Source of the DNA: Malus domestica
Lineage: Eukaryota > Streptophyta > Magnoliopsida > Rosales > Rosaceae
Length of the DNA: 64,000 nt
Assembly (NCBI RefSeq): GCF_042453785.1
Contig: NC_091668.1
Span: 317,501-381,500 of the forward strand
Direction of reading: 5' to 3'
Positions 1 through 10,941 of the stretch are shown piece by piece. Each line of letters starts with the position of its first letter. Positions within the stretch are counted from its first letter, which is position 1. Below the pieces are notes generated by a model. The model was not told where the DNA came from, searched no databases, and saw only the letters and a program-made list of their open reading frames with translations. The position numbers and the translations under genes are program-made.

Positions 1-1000
1 TAGGTCGGGAGAGACTATAAGTAGGTATTTCAATAGCGTATTGCAAGGAATTTTGCGATTACAAGGTATCCTACTAAAAGTCCCTCAGCCTGTGCCTATT
101 GATTCTACAGATCCTAGGTGGCGATGTTTTAAGGTATGATGAGAATTTTTTTTTCATTTTCCCTAATCTTTAACTCTTCATTCCCTTTGTATAAATTAAC
201 AAAAACTTTTTTTTTTTTTTTAAGAATTGCTTGGGAGCATTGGATGGAACACACATTGATGTGCATGTACCTGAAATTGACAAACCAAGATACCGAACAA
301 GAAAGGGTCGAGTCGCAACTAATGTGTTAGGTGTGTGTTCAGGAGATATGCAGTTCATATATGTGTTTCCGGGGTGGGAGGGTTCCGCATCAGACTCTAG
401 AGTGCTACATGATGCAATTACTAGGCCTAATGGTTTTAAGGTACCAGCGGGTAAGACTATTACTTAGTCTCAACTTTGTAAGTTAGGTCTAGTTCTGTTT
501 GTCAACTACAAAACACTAATAAGGTCTGTTTTTTTTCATGAGGTTATTATTACCTTGTAGATGGTGGTTATACAAATGGTGAAGGATTCCTTGCACCCTA
601 TAGAGGAATACCTTATTATTTATCTGAATGGGAGGGACGAACACCTTCTAATAAGGAAGAATATTTTAACATGAAGCATTCTAAGGCAAGGAATGTAATT
701 GAACGCTGTTTTGGCTTGCTAAAAGGAAGGTGGTCGATACTAAGGAGTCCATCTTTCTATCCGATAAGGACACAAGGTCGAATAATTACCGCTTGTTGCC
801 TACTACACAATCTTATTAGGCAAGAGATGTCTGTAGATCCAATGGAGAATTTGCCAATAATAGAAGATGGACAAAATACAGAAGAAGGTGAATATGTTGG
901 TAGTGTTCAAACATCTGACCAGTGGACTGCAATGAGGAATGACATAGCTCAGGAAATGTATAATGAGTGGAGAGCAATTAGGAACCAGCAACCGAACTAG
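1..1000 (+). CDS. PIF/Harbinger transposase (DDE_Tnp_4 nuclease), 5'-partial
   Basis: Cuts and pastes the element through a DDE nuclease. Exons read in frame as ..1-133, 225-450 and 543-1000, all with GT-AG introns. The joined protein shows [10 protein letters not shown] (first catalytic Asp), [14 protein letters not shown] (second Asp) and [14 protein letters not shown] (catalytic Glu followed by the conserved FGLLKGRW block), so all three acidic residues are present. The N-terminal helix-turn-helix region lies before the window. There are no internal stops in the visible part, so the copy may be fairly recent. Its partner gene follows 180 bases downstream in the same orientation. Confidence 0.9.
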
Positions 1001-1180
1001 CTATATGTGTTAATGATAACATTTTATTTTAGTATTCCTTTTTATCATGCATTTGTTAGATATTAGCACAATGATTGGATGGTATGCAAATTAATTGGAT
1101 ATTATGCAAGTTGATTGGATATTATGCAAATTGATTATTTGTATGGTATTTTCCTTCATTAAAATATTTTTTGTTTAGGT

Positions 1181-2171
1181 ATGGATAACGAAAATATTTT
1201 GAATGCTACTCAAGAGCCAAAAGGAAGAAGGCGTAAATGGGAAGCATTTGAGGAAGAAGTATTACTAGGAGTTCTTGAGGATTTTGTTGCTCGGAAGCAA
1301 CGGTGTGACACCGGTGCTTTCAAACAATGTACTTTGGTTGAAATAGCAAAAGCTGTCAATGTTTTATGTCCTCATTCAAATATAAAGGCAAATCCACATA
1401 TTGAGTCCAAGTTGAAGAAATGGAAAAAAACATATAGTATGGTCGTTGACATGATAAACACAAGTGGATTTGCATGGAATAATGTCAAAAAGTGCGTTGA
1501 AGTTAACAGTGATGACGCATGGCAAACTTATATGCAGGTTCATATCCTATTTTATTTATACATTAGTTATATTCTTGCTGCTATATTTGTTACGCATGCT
1601 AAATTTTAGTTTTGCTATGTTGATATAATCTTAGAGAAATAAAGAAGCCGATGGTTGGAGAAGCAAACATTTTCCACTGTTTGATAAATTTGCATATATA
1701 TTTGGAAAAGATCGGGCTACGGGTAATGTAGCCGAAACCCCGGCTCAAATGGTGGAGGAACAAAGTCATGATCATGTTGGTGAAAGTGATATTGGAGGTG
1801 AAAATTTTGTTTCTTCAATGAACCAACAAAGCCAACAAAGCACCCCATCTGAAAATAGCCAAAGAAAGAGGAAAAGAGCTGTGGGAAGTTCAAGTGATGG
1901 AACCGAGGCAATTATCAGTGGACTGAAAGATTTTTATGTTGAAAGTGGGAAGATGATGCAAATGGTAACTGAAGATTTAGTTCAAGGTACTGCAGATCAT
2001 ACTGACATAGCTAATGAACTTGAAACAATGGGTCTCTCTCCTATAGATCAAATTGATGCATTGTCTCTTATTTTGGATAAACAAAAAAATGTGGGAGTGT
2101 TCAGGGCAATCAAACCGGAACTCAAGAAAGTGTTCGTCCAAAGGCTTTTAAGCGACAACGCAAGCGGATGA
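1181..2171 (+). CDS. Harbinger-associated Myb/SANT-like DNA-binding protein
   Basis: Exons 1181-1537 and 1635-2171 join in phase 0 to give 297 residues without stops. The first part (about residues 10-100) is a Myb/SANT-like trihelix domain with basic RRRKWEAFEEEVLLGVLEDF followed by a conserved KKWKKTYSMVVDMI helix and a GWRSKHFPLFDKFAYIFGKD block after the splice. A KRKRKRA-type basic patch near residue 190 could be a nuclear signal. In PIF/Harbinger elements this protein binds the ends and carries the transposase into the nucleus; that role is inferred from the family. The start is the first ATG, directly after a T-rich stretch. Confidence 0.85.
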
Positions 2172-2689
2172 GGATTTTGGCTAATGTTAACATGGATGTA
2201 TTTTATTAATGTTAACATGGATGTATTTTATTAATCATACAATCTTATGTTATGGCTTATAACTTAGCTTTGCACTAGTATTTTGGCTTATGTTAACTAG
2301 CCATTTTGTAAATTATGGAGATCTATTTTGGCTAATGTTAACTAATGTTAACTAGGATTTTCTAAATTATGGAGATCTTCTTATGTACTTGTATTTGTTG
2401 AAGTTGCATGTATTGGGCACTATTATTTTTCTTCTGTTGGGTGATAGAGTTTAAACCAAGCTACATTTGCAAATTAAACCCAATTCTATTAGCATGTAAT
2501 AGAAACAAAACAATTGTCAATTTTTTTTAAGATTCATAATATACATGGCAAAAATATGCTCCAATTAACCCATATCATGAGATTTGTAGCATTACTCTAT
2601 TACACAATGACAAAAATTTGTAGTCCTAGTCTAAGCAAACACAAATCTGGTGAACAGTACTGTTTTTCTTATCCTGCTTCTTAGTCTGA

Positions 2690-2785
2690 CATTACACCAA
2701 ACGCTTCACTAAGTTAGTCCAGCTTAGTCCAGTCTAAGCCAGTCCAGCTTAGTCCCGGCAGCTAGTCCAGTCCGAGACAGTCCGG
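2690..2785. repeat. Subterminal AGTCC-motif array of the Harbinger element
   Basis: TTAGTCC, AGTCCAG and AGTCCG recur about ten times in under 100 bases next to the transposon terminus, in direct and overlapping spacing. Such subterminal arrays usually are transposase-binding sites; here that is inference from position. Confidence 0.6.
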
Positions 2786-2989
2786 CGCAACAAACGCACC
2801 CTAAGTTTTTTATGTCTCAGAGTCATATCTAAAGTGTTAATTTTGGAACAGTCTCATACATCCGTTAGTCAAACTATTAATTCTCCTGTTAACTGTGACG
2901 TGGCGTCCATGTAGACAATGACTTTACACCACGTGTCATCCACATGGAAATTAAAAATAAATTATTTATAAAATAAAAATTATATATAT

Positions 2990-3045
2990 ATATAATAACA
3001 ACAATAACAACAAAGCCTTTTCCCACTAAGTGGGGTTGGCTAATA
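2990..3045 (-). mobile_element. RTE-type LINE 3' tail fragment
   Basis: AACAACAATAACAACAAAGCC followed by TTTTCCCACTAAGTGGGGTTGGC is nearly the same as the 3' tail of the RTE copy at 56826. Only the last 50 or so bases are present, so this is an extreme 5' truncation or a captured tail. Confidence 0.65.
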
Positions 3046-3139
3046 TATATATATATAAAATAAATAAAATAAAAAAACATTCATCTTCCCCAAATCCCAC
3101 CCGTGCCCACCCTCCCGTCACCCACCTCTTTGTCTTCCC

Positions 3140-3830
3140 ATCACCCACCTCTTCTTCTTCCTCCTTCTCCTTCTTCTTCTTCTGGGTTGCAAATTCGGTT
3201 TTTTTTTTCTTCTTCTTCCTTCTTCTTCTTCCTCCTTCTTCTGGGTTGCAGATTCGGTTTTTTTTTTTCTTCTTCTTCTTCTTCTTCTGGGTTGCAGATT
3301 CGGTTTTTTTTTTTCCCTTCTTCTTCTTCTTTCTCCTTCTTCCTCTTCTTCTAGGTTGCAGATTCCATTTTTTTTTTCTTTCTTCTTCTTCTTCATCCTC
3401 CTCTTTCTTCTTCTTCTAGGTTGCATATTCCGTTTTTTTTCTTTTCCTTTTTCTTCTTCTTCCTCCTTCTTCTTCTTCTTCTGGGTTGCAGATTCGGTTT
3501 TTTTTCCTTCTTCTTCTTCTTCTTCTTCTTATTCTTCTTATTCTTCCTCATTCTTCCTCCTCATTCTTCTTCTTCTGGGTTGCAGATTTGGTTTTTTTTT
3601 TTTCTTCTTCTTCTTCCTCCTTCTGGGTTACAGATTCTTTTTTTTTCCTTCTTCTTCTTCCTCCTTCTTCTTCTTCTTCTTCTGGGTTGCAGATTCTTTT
3701 TTTCCCCTTCTTCTTCTTCTGGGTTGCAGATTCGTTTTTTTTTTTCTCTTATTCTTCTTCTTCCTCCTTATGGGTTGCAGATTTTTTTTCCCTCCTTCTT
3801 CTTCTGGGTTGGGGCGGGGGAGAAGGGATG
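3140..3830. repeat. CTT-rich minisatellite with GGGTTGCAGATTCGG core
   Basis: A pyrimidine-rich array in which (CTT)n runs alternate with the 15-base core GGGTTGCAGATTCGG and a T8-T11 run. About a dozen units of roughly 40-70 bases are visible, with length differences in the CTT and T runs. The Phe/Leu/Ser-rich open frames through it are low-complexity artefacts, not genes. Confidence 0.85.
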
Positions 3831-4060
3831 GTTTTTTTTTAATTAATTAATTATTTTAATATTTGTAATGACATGTGGGGCCCAGTCATTGTCCACATGG
3901 GCCCCACGTCATCACTTAACGGGAGAATTAACAGTTTGACTAACGGATGTATGAGACTGTCCCAAAATTAACACTTTAGGTATGACTATGGGACGAAAAA
4001 AACTTGATGTACTAAATGTTGAAAACCACAAAATATGAAGGTAGTAAACAGTTTGTTACC

Positions 4061-5078
4061 CTTAATTATATTTGCAAGGGAAAATATATTTATGGGAACT
4101 GAAAAAGAAAAGAGTTGAGAGGGACAAAAAATAATAAAAAAAGAATGCAAAGCTTCCCTATCTATCTTTCACACTTATCACTTGGCACGTCTATGCAATT
4201 AACAAATTAGACTACAGACTTGTTTGAAAGTGCTTTTAAAATAACTAAAAGTGTTTTTAGTAAAAATATTATTGAGTTCCAAAACCCCTAGAAGTACTTA
4301 CAGCAAGAACCAACGGTTATGTGCCTTTTGTAGGACGCACTTCAAATGTCTTTATAGGATTCACTTGCAATATTACTAAGAATTAGTTCTAAAAATATTT
4401 TTTAACAAAAACACTTTTAATTATTTAAAAAACACTTCCAAACAAACCGTAGATTATTTATTATTTGTACTTTGCCCTTGGCCCATTCTTATGGAAGCCA
4501 GCATTATTTGTACTTCGCCCTCGGCCTTTTCCTATCCACCATTATTTATACTTTGCCCCTGGCCTTTTCCTATGGACGGTCGAAGATAGACGAGCATGGG
4601 CAAGTCGAGAGCCCAAGAAGGTACAATAGGATGTAGCTGGTTTACCAACCAAACAGTAGACACCGAGTCAAACCCAAGAAAATTAAAAACCAGACCCAGA
4701 CAGCTGGATCAAGTAAGTCAACAAGAGCCCGTAGGCCCCCGAAACGGAAAATTCCTCTGCCCCTAAAATATCACGTCAGTATATCATGATCCTCCTCTAA
4801 ACCTTATCTAAAGAGTCTTCTGTCGTCGCCTCACACCAAAAGGCTTTGCCATCTTCCTTCCTTCTCCACAGTCGATCCCATCCAACACCCAAAAGCAAAA
4901 CAAAGTTGGAAGCGGAAACCGAAAAATATGGGAATAACATCAAAGTGGTGTGATTAAAGTGTTGAGGTGTAGAGGGAGGAGTAAACGCAAAGTCACCCCC
5001 TAATTTCTCAAGCCACTTATTGCAACGGGATCCAATCCAGCACCATCATCATCGTCAACATCTATCTAATCAGATGAC
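4061..5078. other. Intergenic, with a short tandem repeat and DUF7796 upstream region
   Basis: Holds three imperfect copies of a unit of about 40 bases built on ATTATTTGTACTTYGCCCYYGG (4455-4580). The last 300 bases before 5079 are the presumed promoter and 5' UTR; I could not pick a convincing TATA box. No other gene is seen. Confidence 0.5.
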
Positions 5079-8000
5079 ATGGTGAAGTGGACAACCCTCC
5101 TCCCTGAAAACAGGATGACCGTCTATTTCTCCAGATGGTTTTCCGATCTCGATTGGCGCCGGCTGCTCTTACTCATCCCTCCCCTATCTCTCATACTCTT
5201 CCTCTCACTCTCCTCCTTCTCTTCTTCTTCTTCTTTTTTCTCTCCCACCAACATCCCTTTTGCTCCCATCCGATCCATCTTTCGCGGCGGCCGCGCCTTC
5301 CAGTTCCAGGTGCCGTCCAACAACTTCAATTCAACGCCAATTGCTTTGCCTCCAAACCAAAATCAAGATCGGACCCAGTCGTTGATCAAGAAGAAGGAGG
5401 ATGAATTGGATCGCTCCAGAATCGCCGTCTGCTTGGTAGGTGGGGCCCGGAGGTTCGAGCTCACGGGGCCGTCCATCCTCGACAAGATTCTCAACAAATA
5501 TTCCAACTCCGATCTTTTCTTGCACAGTCCTGTGGACCCCAACGCCTTCAAGTTCTCGCTCCTCAAATCGGCGCCAAGGATCGCCGCCGTCAAAATCTTC
5601 CACCCCAAACCAATGCCCGAGACTGAGTTCCAGCTCCGAGTCCTAACCGCCCAGAACTCGCCCAATGGCATCCAGGTTCCTCTTTCTTTCTCAATTCTTT
5701 CCCCTTTTTTTTCCTTTTTTTTTTTTTAATAATTATTTTCTCGAAACAGAAATAACATAAACTATTAACTATATTTCTGTTTTGGTATATTATAGTATGG
5801 TCACACGGAATTAATTGATTTTGGCTGGACCATAAAGAAAGAAGATTAGGGAACGTGATTAAGACCATCTCCAACTTTGAGCTAAAAGTTAAATTTTTTA
5901 GCTTGAAAAATTTGGATTTTAACCTAGAAATATCTTTTCTTCTCCGGTCCTTTTGTTCTAAAATTTTTCTTAAATTAATTTTTTTTAAATAAATATGTAA
6001 ATTATTGTAAATTAATTTTATGAATATTTTAATCTAAAAAAATTTAAATTTCGATAAACGTTTGGCATTTAGTCTGGGGAAAGCTAGGGAATTTGGTCCA
6101 GAAATAATATTTGTCATTTAGCCTAAAATTTTAACATGGATTAGATAATGGATTAGAGAGTGTTTGAGAGAAAATTTGGTTTTTAGCCTAAGTTTAAAGA
6201 TGATCTAATCGTGGTATATAACGTGTTTACAACAATTACTTCTAGTTGCCGTTTCAATCGCGTGCTCTAACCTCCTAGTTGGAGCTACGCCTAGGACTAG
6301 GAGGAGGAAATACAAAGAATGCAGTCACATGCTATAGAATTTAAGAAAACTAATAAAAAAAACTTGAAATTTTGTAGTTTTAACGATAAGCACAAAATAA
6401 AGGGTAAAATGAATAGTACTATAATTAACTTTTTAGTGTAAAAATATGATTTTTCGTTAAAATAAACAGTACCGAAAATTTTTCGTTAAACTTTCCTAGA
6501 ATTTATGTAAATTTATTATACTTAGGCCAGGTGAACAACCAACTGTTGAATAATCATAATAATTTAAATAAAGAAGAAACTTGATATAAGTTTAATTTTT
6601 TTTAAACAATACTAGAAATAGTCCAATTTTTTAAAATAAATTCAATTCTTTAAATTTAATTATTTTGTTTTCAATAATTTTCTTTTTAATGAAAGATTTA
6701 TTATTAAAATTAAATTTCATCCTAATTATCTTTTTTATTATTTATTTTTTGTTCTTATTTCTGCTTTAAATCCTATTATAGATTTTATTTTTATTTTTTT
6801 ATTATCAACCTATATCATTTTTTTTTTTGTTATTTTTTGTTCTTACCTATATGGTAGATTTTTTTTTTATAATCAACCTGTGATATATTAATGTGTCTTG
6901 CTTGTAGGTATATTATATTTTTTTTCTACTTTTTAGTTAGATTTCATATCTCGCTTTTAAGTATAATATACATTCATATATTTGTTACTTGAGTTCGGAT
7001 AAAATGTTTTGTAGATAGATTTATGTTAGCATATTAGTTTTTTTGTTATAAGATGGTAATTAGATTTTTTGGAGTTGGAAAATGCATTATTAGAATTTAA
7101 TTGATTTTTAATATTTAAAAAAAATATAAAATGAGTATGAAAGAATAAAAATATGTAATTAGATAATTGAACTCATTCTTAAAAATCATTTATGTTTTGG
7201 ATCTAGATGTAAAGCCCTTTAAATAAAAGGAAAAATAATGAAAAGAATTTGAAAACTTTGAGTTTTAACGGTAAGGACAAAATAAAGGATAAAGTGAATA
7301 GTATAAACTTTTTAGTGTAAAAATATGATTTTTCGTTGAAGTAAACAATACCGATAACTTTTTATTAAACTTCCCTTAAATAAATTGTAACAGCAAGGAA
7401 GGGTCTAAAAAGTCATTTTCTCTATCGAATTAACATAACATTTAAAGAGAAATAAAACGTCATTTTGTCTCTTCCGTTGCTCTGTTTTCTTTTTCTTGTT
7501 TGATAGCTGATACATAATATAGAAAGTGGAAATTTTAATTCATGAAATTCTAACTTCTAAGTAATTAAATTACATTTATTTTATGAGTCATACATGTGCA
7601 GGGTCTGTTGCAATATTTCAACCTGGTGGAAGGTTGCCTAACTATGATCCAAGCTTACCAAAAACAGAACAACTTCACCTACGACTGGATTGTCCGAACC
7701 CGAGTTGACGGCTACTGGAACGCCCCCCTCCACCCCAAATACTTCGTGCCCGGACGCTACCTGGTCCCACCAGGCTCCAGCTATGGCGGACTCAACGACC
7801 GCTTTGGAGTTGGCGACCTCAACACCTCCACTGTCGCCCTCTCCCGCCTCTCCCTCCTTCCCCAGCTCGACGCAGCCGGATTCCACCAACTTAACTCCGA
7901 AACCGCCTTCAAGGCCCAACTCACCACCCAAGGGGTACCTTACGTCACTAAACGACTCCCCTTTTGTATCGTAACAGACCGCCAGTACGAGTTCCCGCCA

Positions 8001-8360
8001 CACCGCTTTGGAGTGCCGGTGGCGTCCTTGTCAAGCCCAGGGCCATTGAGCGGGGCCAAGTGCAGGCCTTGCAAGCCTGTGTGCCGAGGCCCGTGCGTGG
8101 CAGACGTGATGTTGAGCCTCTACAAAGGGTGGAGCTGGACCCACTGGGCCAACGGCACCCTTGAGCTCTGTGATGCCCATGAAGCTTGGGAAAAGAATTG
8201 GGAGAGCAAATTTGACCGAGTTGCTGGGAAGAAACTCGCTGCCGAGCGAAAGCGAGTTGCAGGCATAACGACAGAGCAATGCATTCATGATTTCAACCAA
8301 CTGAAGAACCGAACTGCCAACTGGGACGCACCGCCGGCGGAACAGATTTGTAGCCACTGA
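5079..8360 (+). CDS. DUF7796-like membrane-anchored protein, glycosyltransferase-like
   Basis: Two exons, 5079-5675 and 7602-8360, join in phase 0 across a 1.9-kb intron with clean GT and AG ends, giving 451 residues. The N-terminus is short and basic, followed by one hydrophobic segment (about residues 28-52), a type II signal anchor layout. The lumenal part starts after a Ser/Pro-rich stem with [20 protein letters not shown] (about residues 112-131), then [17 protein letters not shown] near the start of exon 2, and ends with a Cys-rich stretch ([12 protein letters not shown]). The VRTRVDGYW block resembles the acidic metal or sugar-nucleotide site of glycosyltransferase-like plant proteins, but the enzymatic role is inference; I know the family only as uncharacterised. 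Two MITEs sit in the intron. Confidence 0.75.
6343..6498. mobile_element. MITE, TTTTTAGTGTAAAAATATG family (copy 1, in intron)
   Basis: About 155 bases inside the DUF7796 intron, matching 7228-7375 in the same orientation and 42503-42660 in the opposite one. Shared blocks include CTTTTTAGTGTAAAAATATG and ATTTTTCGTTAAA. Confidence 0.75.
7228..7375. mobile_element. MITE, same family (copy 2), 9-bp target duplication
   Basis: The 148-base element is flanked by exact TTAAATAAA at 7219-7227 and 7376-7384. The ends are inverted (AGGAAAAATAATGAAAAG and rc GGGAAGTTTAATAAAAAG). A 9-bp duplication points to the Mutator superfamily. It lies in the DUF7796 intron, 226 bases before exon 2. Confidence 0.85.
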
Positions 8361-9012
8361 ACATTAACAAATACAGAACGACAATGATAGGAGAAAGAAA
8401 TATAGTGTGGAAGAGAGTGTTTTTGGATCCGTACATTCTCTTGATTTTTTTTTCTTTTCATTTTTTAACAATAAACATTCTCTTGATTTGATCATATAGA
8501 GTGATTCTTTAACAGAACACGCAGGCTTTACAGCTCAAACTATACTACTTTTGGTCTATAACAACAAAGAATGGATGGAATAGTCTTTTCAGAGGTCATT
8601 TAACTCACATGACCAAGTTCAATCAAGCAATCAAATTAATCAATATTCAAACATCTACTTAAGTAGGTGCTTATTTATATATGAGATACGATTAGAGGAC
8701 AAATATTTTTACAAACACTTTTACATTTCTTTGTAGCCTTTAGATTTTATAACATTCAACAGTCTAGATTAAAAGTGATGTGGAGAGTTTTAATCGGTTA
8801 AATGACTTGGATGATAATGTGGATTATAATTAATAAAGAAAATAGTAATCTAAATTAAAAATAAATATCTAGTAGGATAAAATTGAAAAAAAAATAATCA
8901 AACTTTGAACCCATATTAAAAAATAAAAAAATAAAAAGAAAACAGATACGTGAAAATAATTGTAACCTCCATCTTCCTCTTTGTTGATGAGGTCTGCAAT
9001 GCTTTGGATGAA
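8361..9012. other. Intergenic, DUF7796 3' region
   Basis: Presumed 3' UTR followed by AT-rich spacer. I see no gene or clear repeat here. Confidence 0.5.
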
Positions 9013-10025
9013 GGTATGGTTAGGGATTGAGGTGATTTTAAAAAAAGCTGGGAGAGTTTTTGGTGTTTGGTAAACACTCCAAACCAGTTTTTTTCAAAGT
9101 TTCAGATGAATAAAAGCTAAAAAGTGGAAGCTGCAAAAAGTGGCTTATTTTCAAAGTTTCTCCTGATTCCTCACACTTTCAAGAGGAAGAACAACATCAC
9201 CACGTCCCGGCGACCCAGCTTCAATCCGTTGATCAAGAATTGCAAATCGACGGCTCGATCGTCCATTTCTTCATCGCCGCCTTTCTCCTCGCCTTCATTG
9301 TTTTCTCCGTCGCTATCTCTACCTCTAGCTTTGTCATCAGAAATGGTGAATTTCTCAGCCTTGAACGTGAGGCTAGAGCACACAATTTCAAAAACCCTAG
9401 TCTCGTATGTTCCATTAAACCCTAATTTGGAGGTGGAGTGAGAGGAGGAGGAGAAAATGAGGATTGGGGTGATCCGATTGGGACCGAAGCCGAAGAGGGA
9501 GTGAGCGTCGTCGTTGTCGCCAGAGAAGAAATCGTCGTCTAAGGTTCCAACACGGGTGAGGTGAAGAAATGGGCAGTGTAGGTAGGGGAGAAAGATCGGA
9601 GAAAGGGACTCGGCTGGAGATCTGGGAGAGTGATGGTTGGTATTGCCGGCGCCATCGAGGTCGAGGCAGGAGATGAGGGATTTGAGAGAAGGGTTGCGAT
9701 CGATGAAGAAGGTGAGAAGGTGGGTCTCATTTTCGACGGCTGTGCGGAAGGAGAAGATGAGGAGGGAGAGGAAGACGAAGATGAAGAGGTTGCCAGCGAA
9801 CGACGTCGTGGCTTGCTTTAGTATTATACATTTTTGGTCATTTCACACAGTCACAGCTGTTTTACATAAAAGTTTACCAAACACTATCATACTGTTTTTT
9901 TTTTTCCAAAAGCACTTTTACAAAAAAGTTTACCAAACATTCTGCTGCTTTATTTCACATATGCTTATTCTCACAACACAGCAGAATCAGTTTTTTTTTC
10001 AAATCACAACAATACCAAACCAACC
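9013..10025. mobile_element. Non-autonomous element with imperfect TIRs and a captured gene fragment
   Basis: The left end (GGTATGGTTAGGGATTGAGG, then TGATTTTAAAAAAAGCTG) and the reverse complement of the right end (GGTTGGTTTGGTATTGTTG, then TGATTTGAAAAAAAAACTG) align well over about 40 bases. Further in, both arms carry GTGTTTGGTAAAC. I found no convincing target duplication, so the superfamily (hAT-like or Mutator-like) stays open. The 600-base GC-richer core is host-gene-like. Confidence 0.6.
9171..9836 (-). pseudogene. Captured fragment of a plant membrane protein gene
   Basis: One minus-strand frame stays open for at least 215 codons (9815 down to 9171). It encodes a hydrophobic segment (GNLFIFVFLSLLIFSFRTA), then HLLTFFIDRNPSLKSLISCL, FLHLTRVGTLDDDFFSGDND, an acidic stretch and DRAVDLQFLINGLKLGRRDV, before the frame runs into the element arm. 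Codon-like composition and motif-like text suggest a real gene of a single-pass or few-pass membrane protein family that I cannot name. There is no credible start codon at the upstream edge and the C-terminus is cut off, so it is probably not a working gene. Confidence 0.55.
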
Positions 10026-10399
10026 CAAAATCTCTTCTTTCATTTTATAAAAAATGAACCTTCGTAAATGACCAAAAAAAAAACATGATTTAACAAAAAA
10101 CCGTGATACCAGGCATAGGATTAATCCCAGCATAAATGAAACTACTACAATGAAAAAAATTGAAAGCGCACACAAATGAAATCAAAAGAGATAGTCGTTT
10201 GTTTGATTCGAAAAACTAAAAAAAAAGTTGAAAACTCATCAAAGACCTAAATTGACAAAACTAAAAAGATTTTGCAAAACTTAATTTAATCACCCTACAT
10301 TTATGAACAATAATATAGGTTTACAGTTTTGTTTTGCTTACCTAATGAACAACAATATCGGGTTTAGGGTTTTGTTTTGCTTACAATAATATAGGATTT

Positions 10400-10552
10400 A
10401 TGGTCTTGTGGTCTTCTTCTTCACTTGTAAGTGGGAGGTCTTAGGTTCGATTCTCGCAAAATGTGAGTTTGAACCACATTATTGTTAGCCCATTGTGAGG
10501 CTAAGCTCATCCTCTCCCCCCTTAGCGTAGATAATATCGTTTGTTAAAAAAA
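10400..10552 (+). mobile_element. tRNA-derived SINE (copy 1)
   Basis: An A-box-like TGGTCTTGTGGT (10401-10412) lies some 30 bases before a good B box GGTTCGATTCT (10444-10454), the internal Pol III promoter of tRNA-derived SINEs. The body ends in TAGATAATATYGTTTGTT plus an A run. Diverged copies are at 29938-30044 and 44275-44425. Confidence 0.75.
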
Positions 10553-10867
10553 AATCATTGTAGAAGGCATCAAAATTTCATATCAATCCCAAGAAAGTTG
10601 CATACCTCATTGGCAAAGAGGGAGATGGAGGTTACAATACTTCCAATCAATAGAGTTCTACCTCCTTTCTATTTTGCACGCTTACAACTAAGGTTTCTTC
10701 ATTTTTTATTTTACTTTTTATTACTTTCATCTTTTATGCTTTTTCAATTTTATTTTTATCTTTAATATAAGTTAATGTCTACGTAAGCATCCATGAATTT
10801 AATGAATGAATAAAAACCTTTGGATGTTTTGTAATCTAAAGGTTTATACAAATATTTGCCCCTTGAT

Positions 10868-10910
10868 ATATATACATATATATATATATGTATCTATGTA
10901 TATGTATATC

Positions 10911-10941
<31 letters not shown>

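Larger units (their letters stand above)
1..2801 (+). mobile_element. PIF/Harbinger DNA transposon, 5' end outside window
   Basis: The element holds a DDE transposase gene followed by a Myb/SANT-like gene, the two-gene layout of plant PIF/Harbinger transposons. Its 3' end is visible: read on the minus strand the terminus starts GGGTGCGTTTGTTG, as expected for this superfamily, and it is followed at 2802-2804 by TAA, the usual 3-bp target duplication. About 100 bases inside the end is an array of AGTCC/TTAGTCC motifs (2690-2785), which look like subterminal transposase-binding repeats. The 630 bases after the last gene are AT-rich non-coding sequence with a short tandem duplication near 2183-2235. 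The left terminus lies before base 1, so completeness cannot be judged. Confidence 0.85.
2802..4003. mobile_element. Long-TIR non-autonomous element interrupted by the Harbinger insertion
   Basis: Bases 2804-2935 and 3868-4003 are an imperfect inverted repeat well over 100 bases long (left AAGTTTTTTATGTCTCAGAG, right arm ending GGACGAAAAAAACTT; both share TCTCATACATCCGTTAGTCAAACT). Long arms without a transposase suggest a Mutator-like MITE. The right arm probably runs on to about 4060. The Harbinger end and its TAA lie inside the left arm, so Harbinger inserted into this element later. The interior carries a LINE tail fragment and a large CTT-rich minisatellite. Confidence 0.65.

Noticed and set aside
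3030-3850. Long Phe/Leu/Ser-rich open frames on the plus strand and Arg/Lys/Glu-rich ones on the minus strand
   Set aside because: They are translations of the CTT/T-run minisatellite in all frames, with no gene-like composition or domain.
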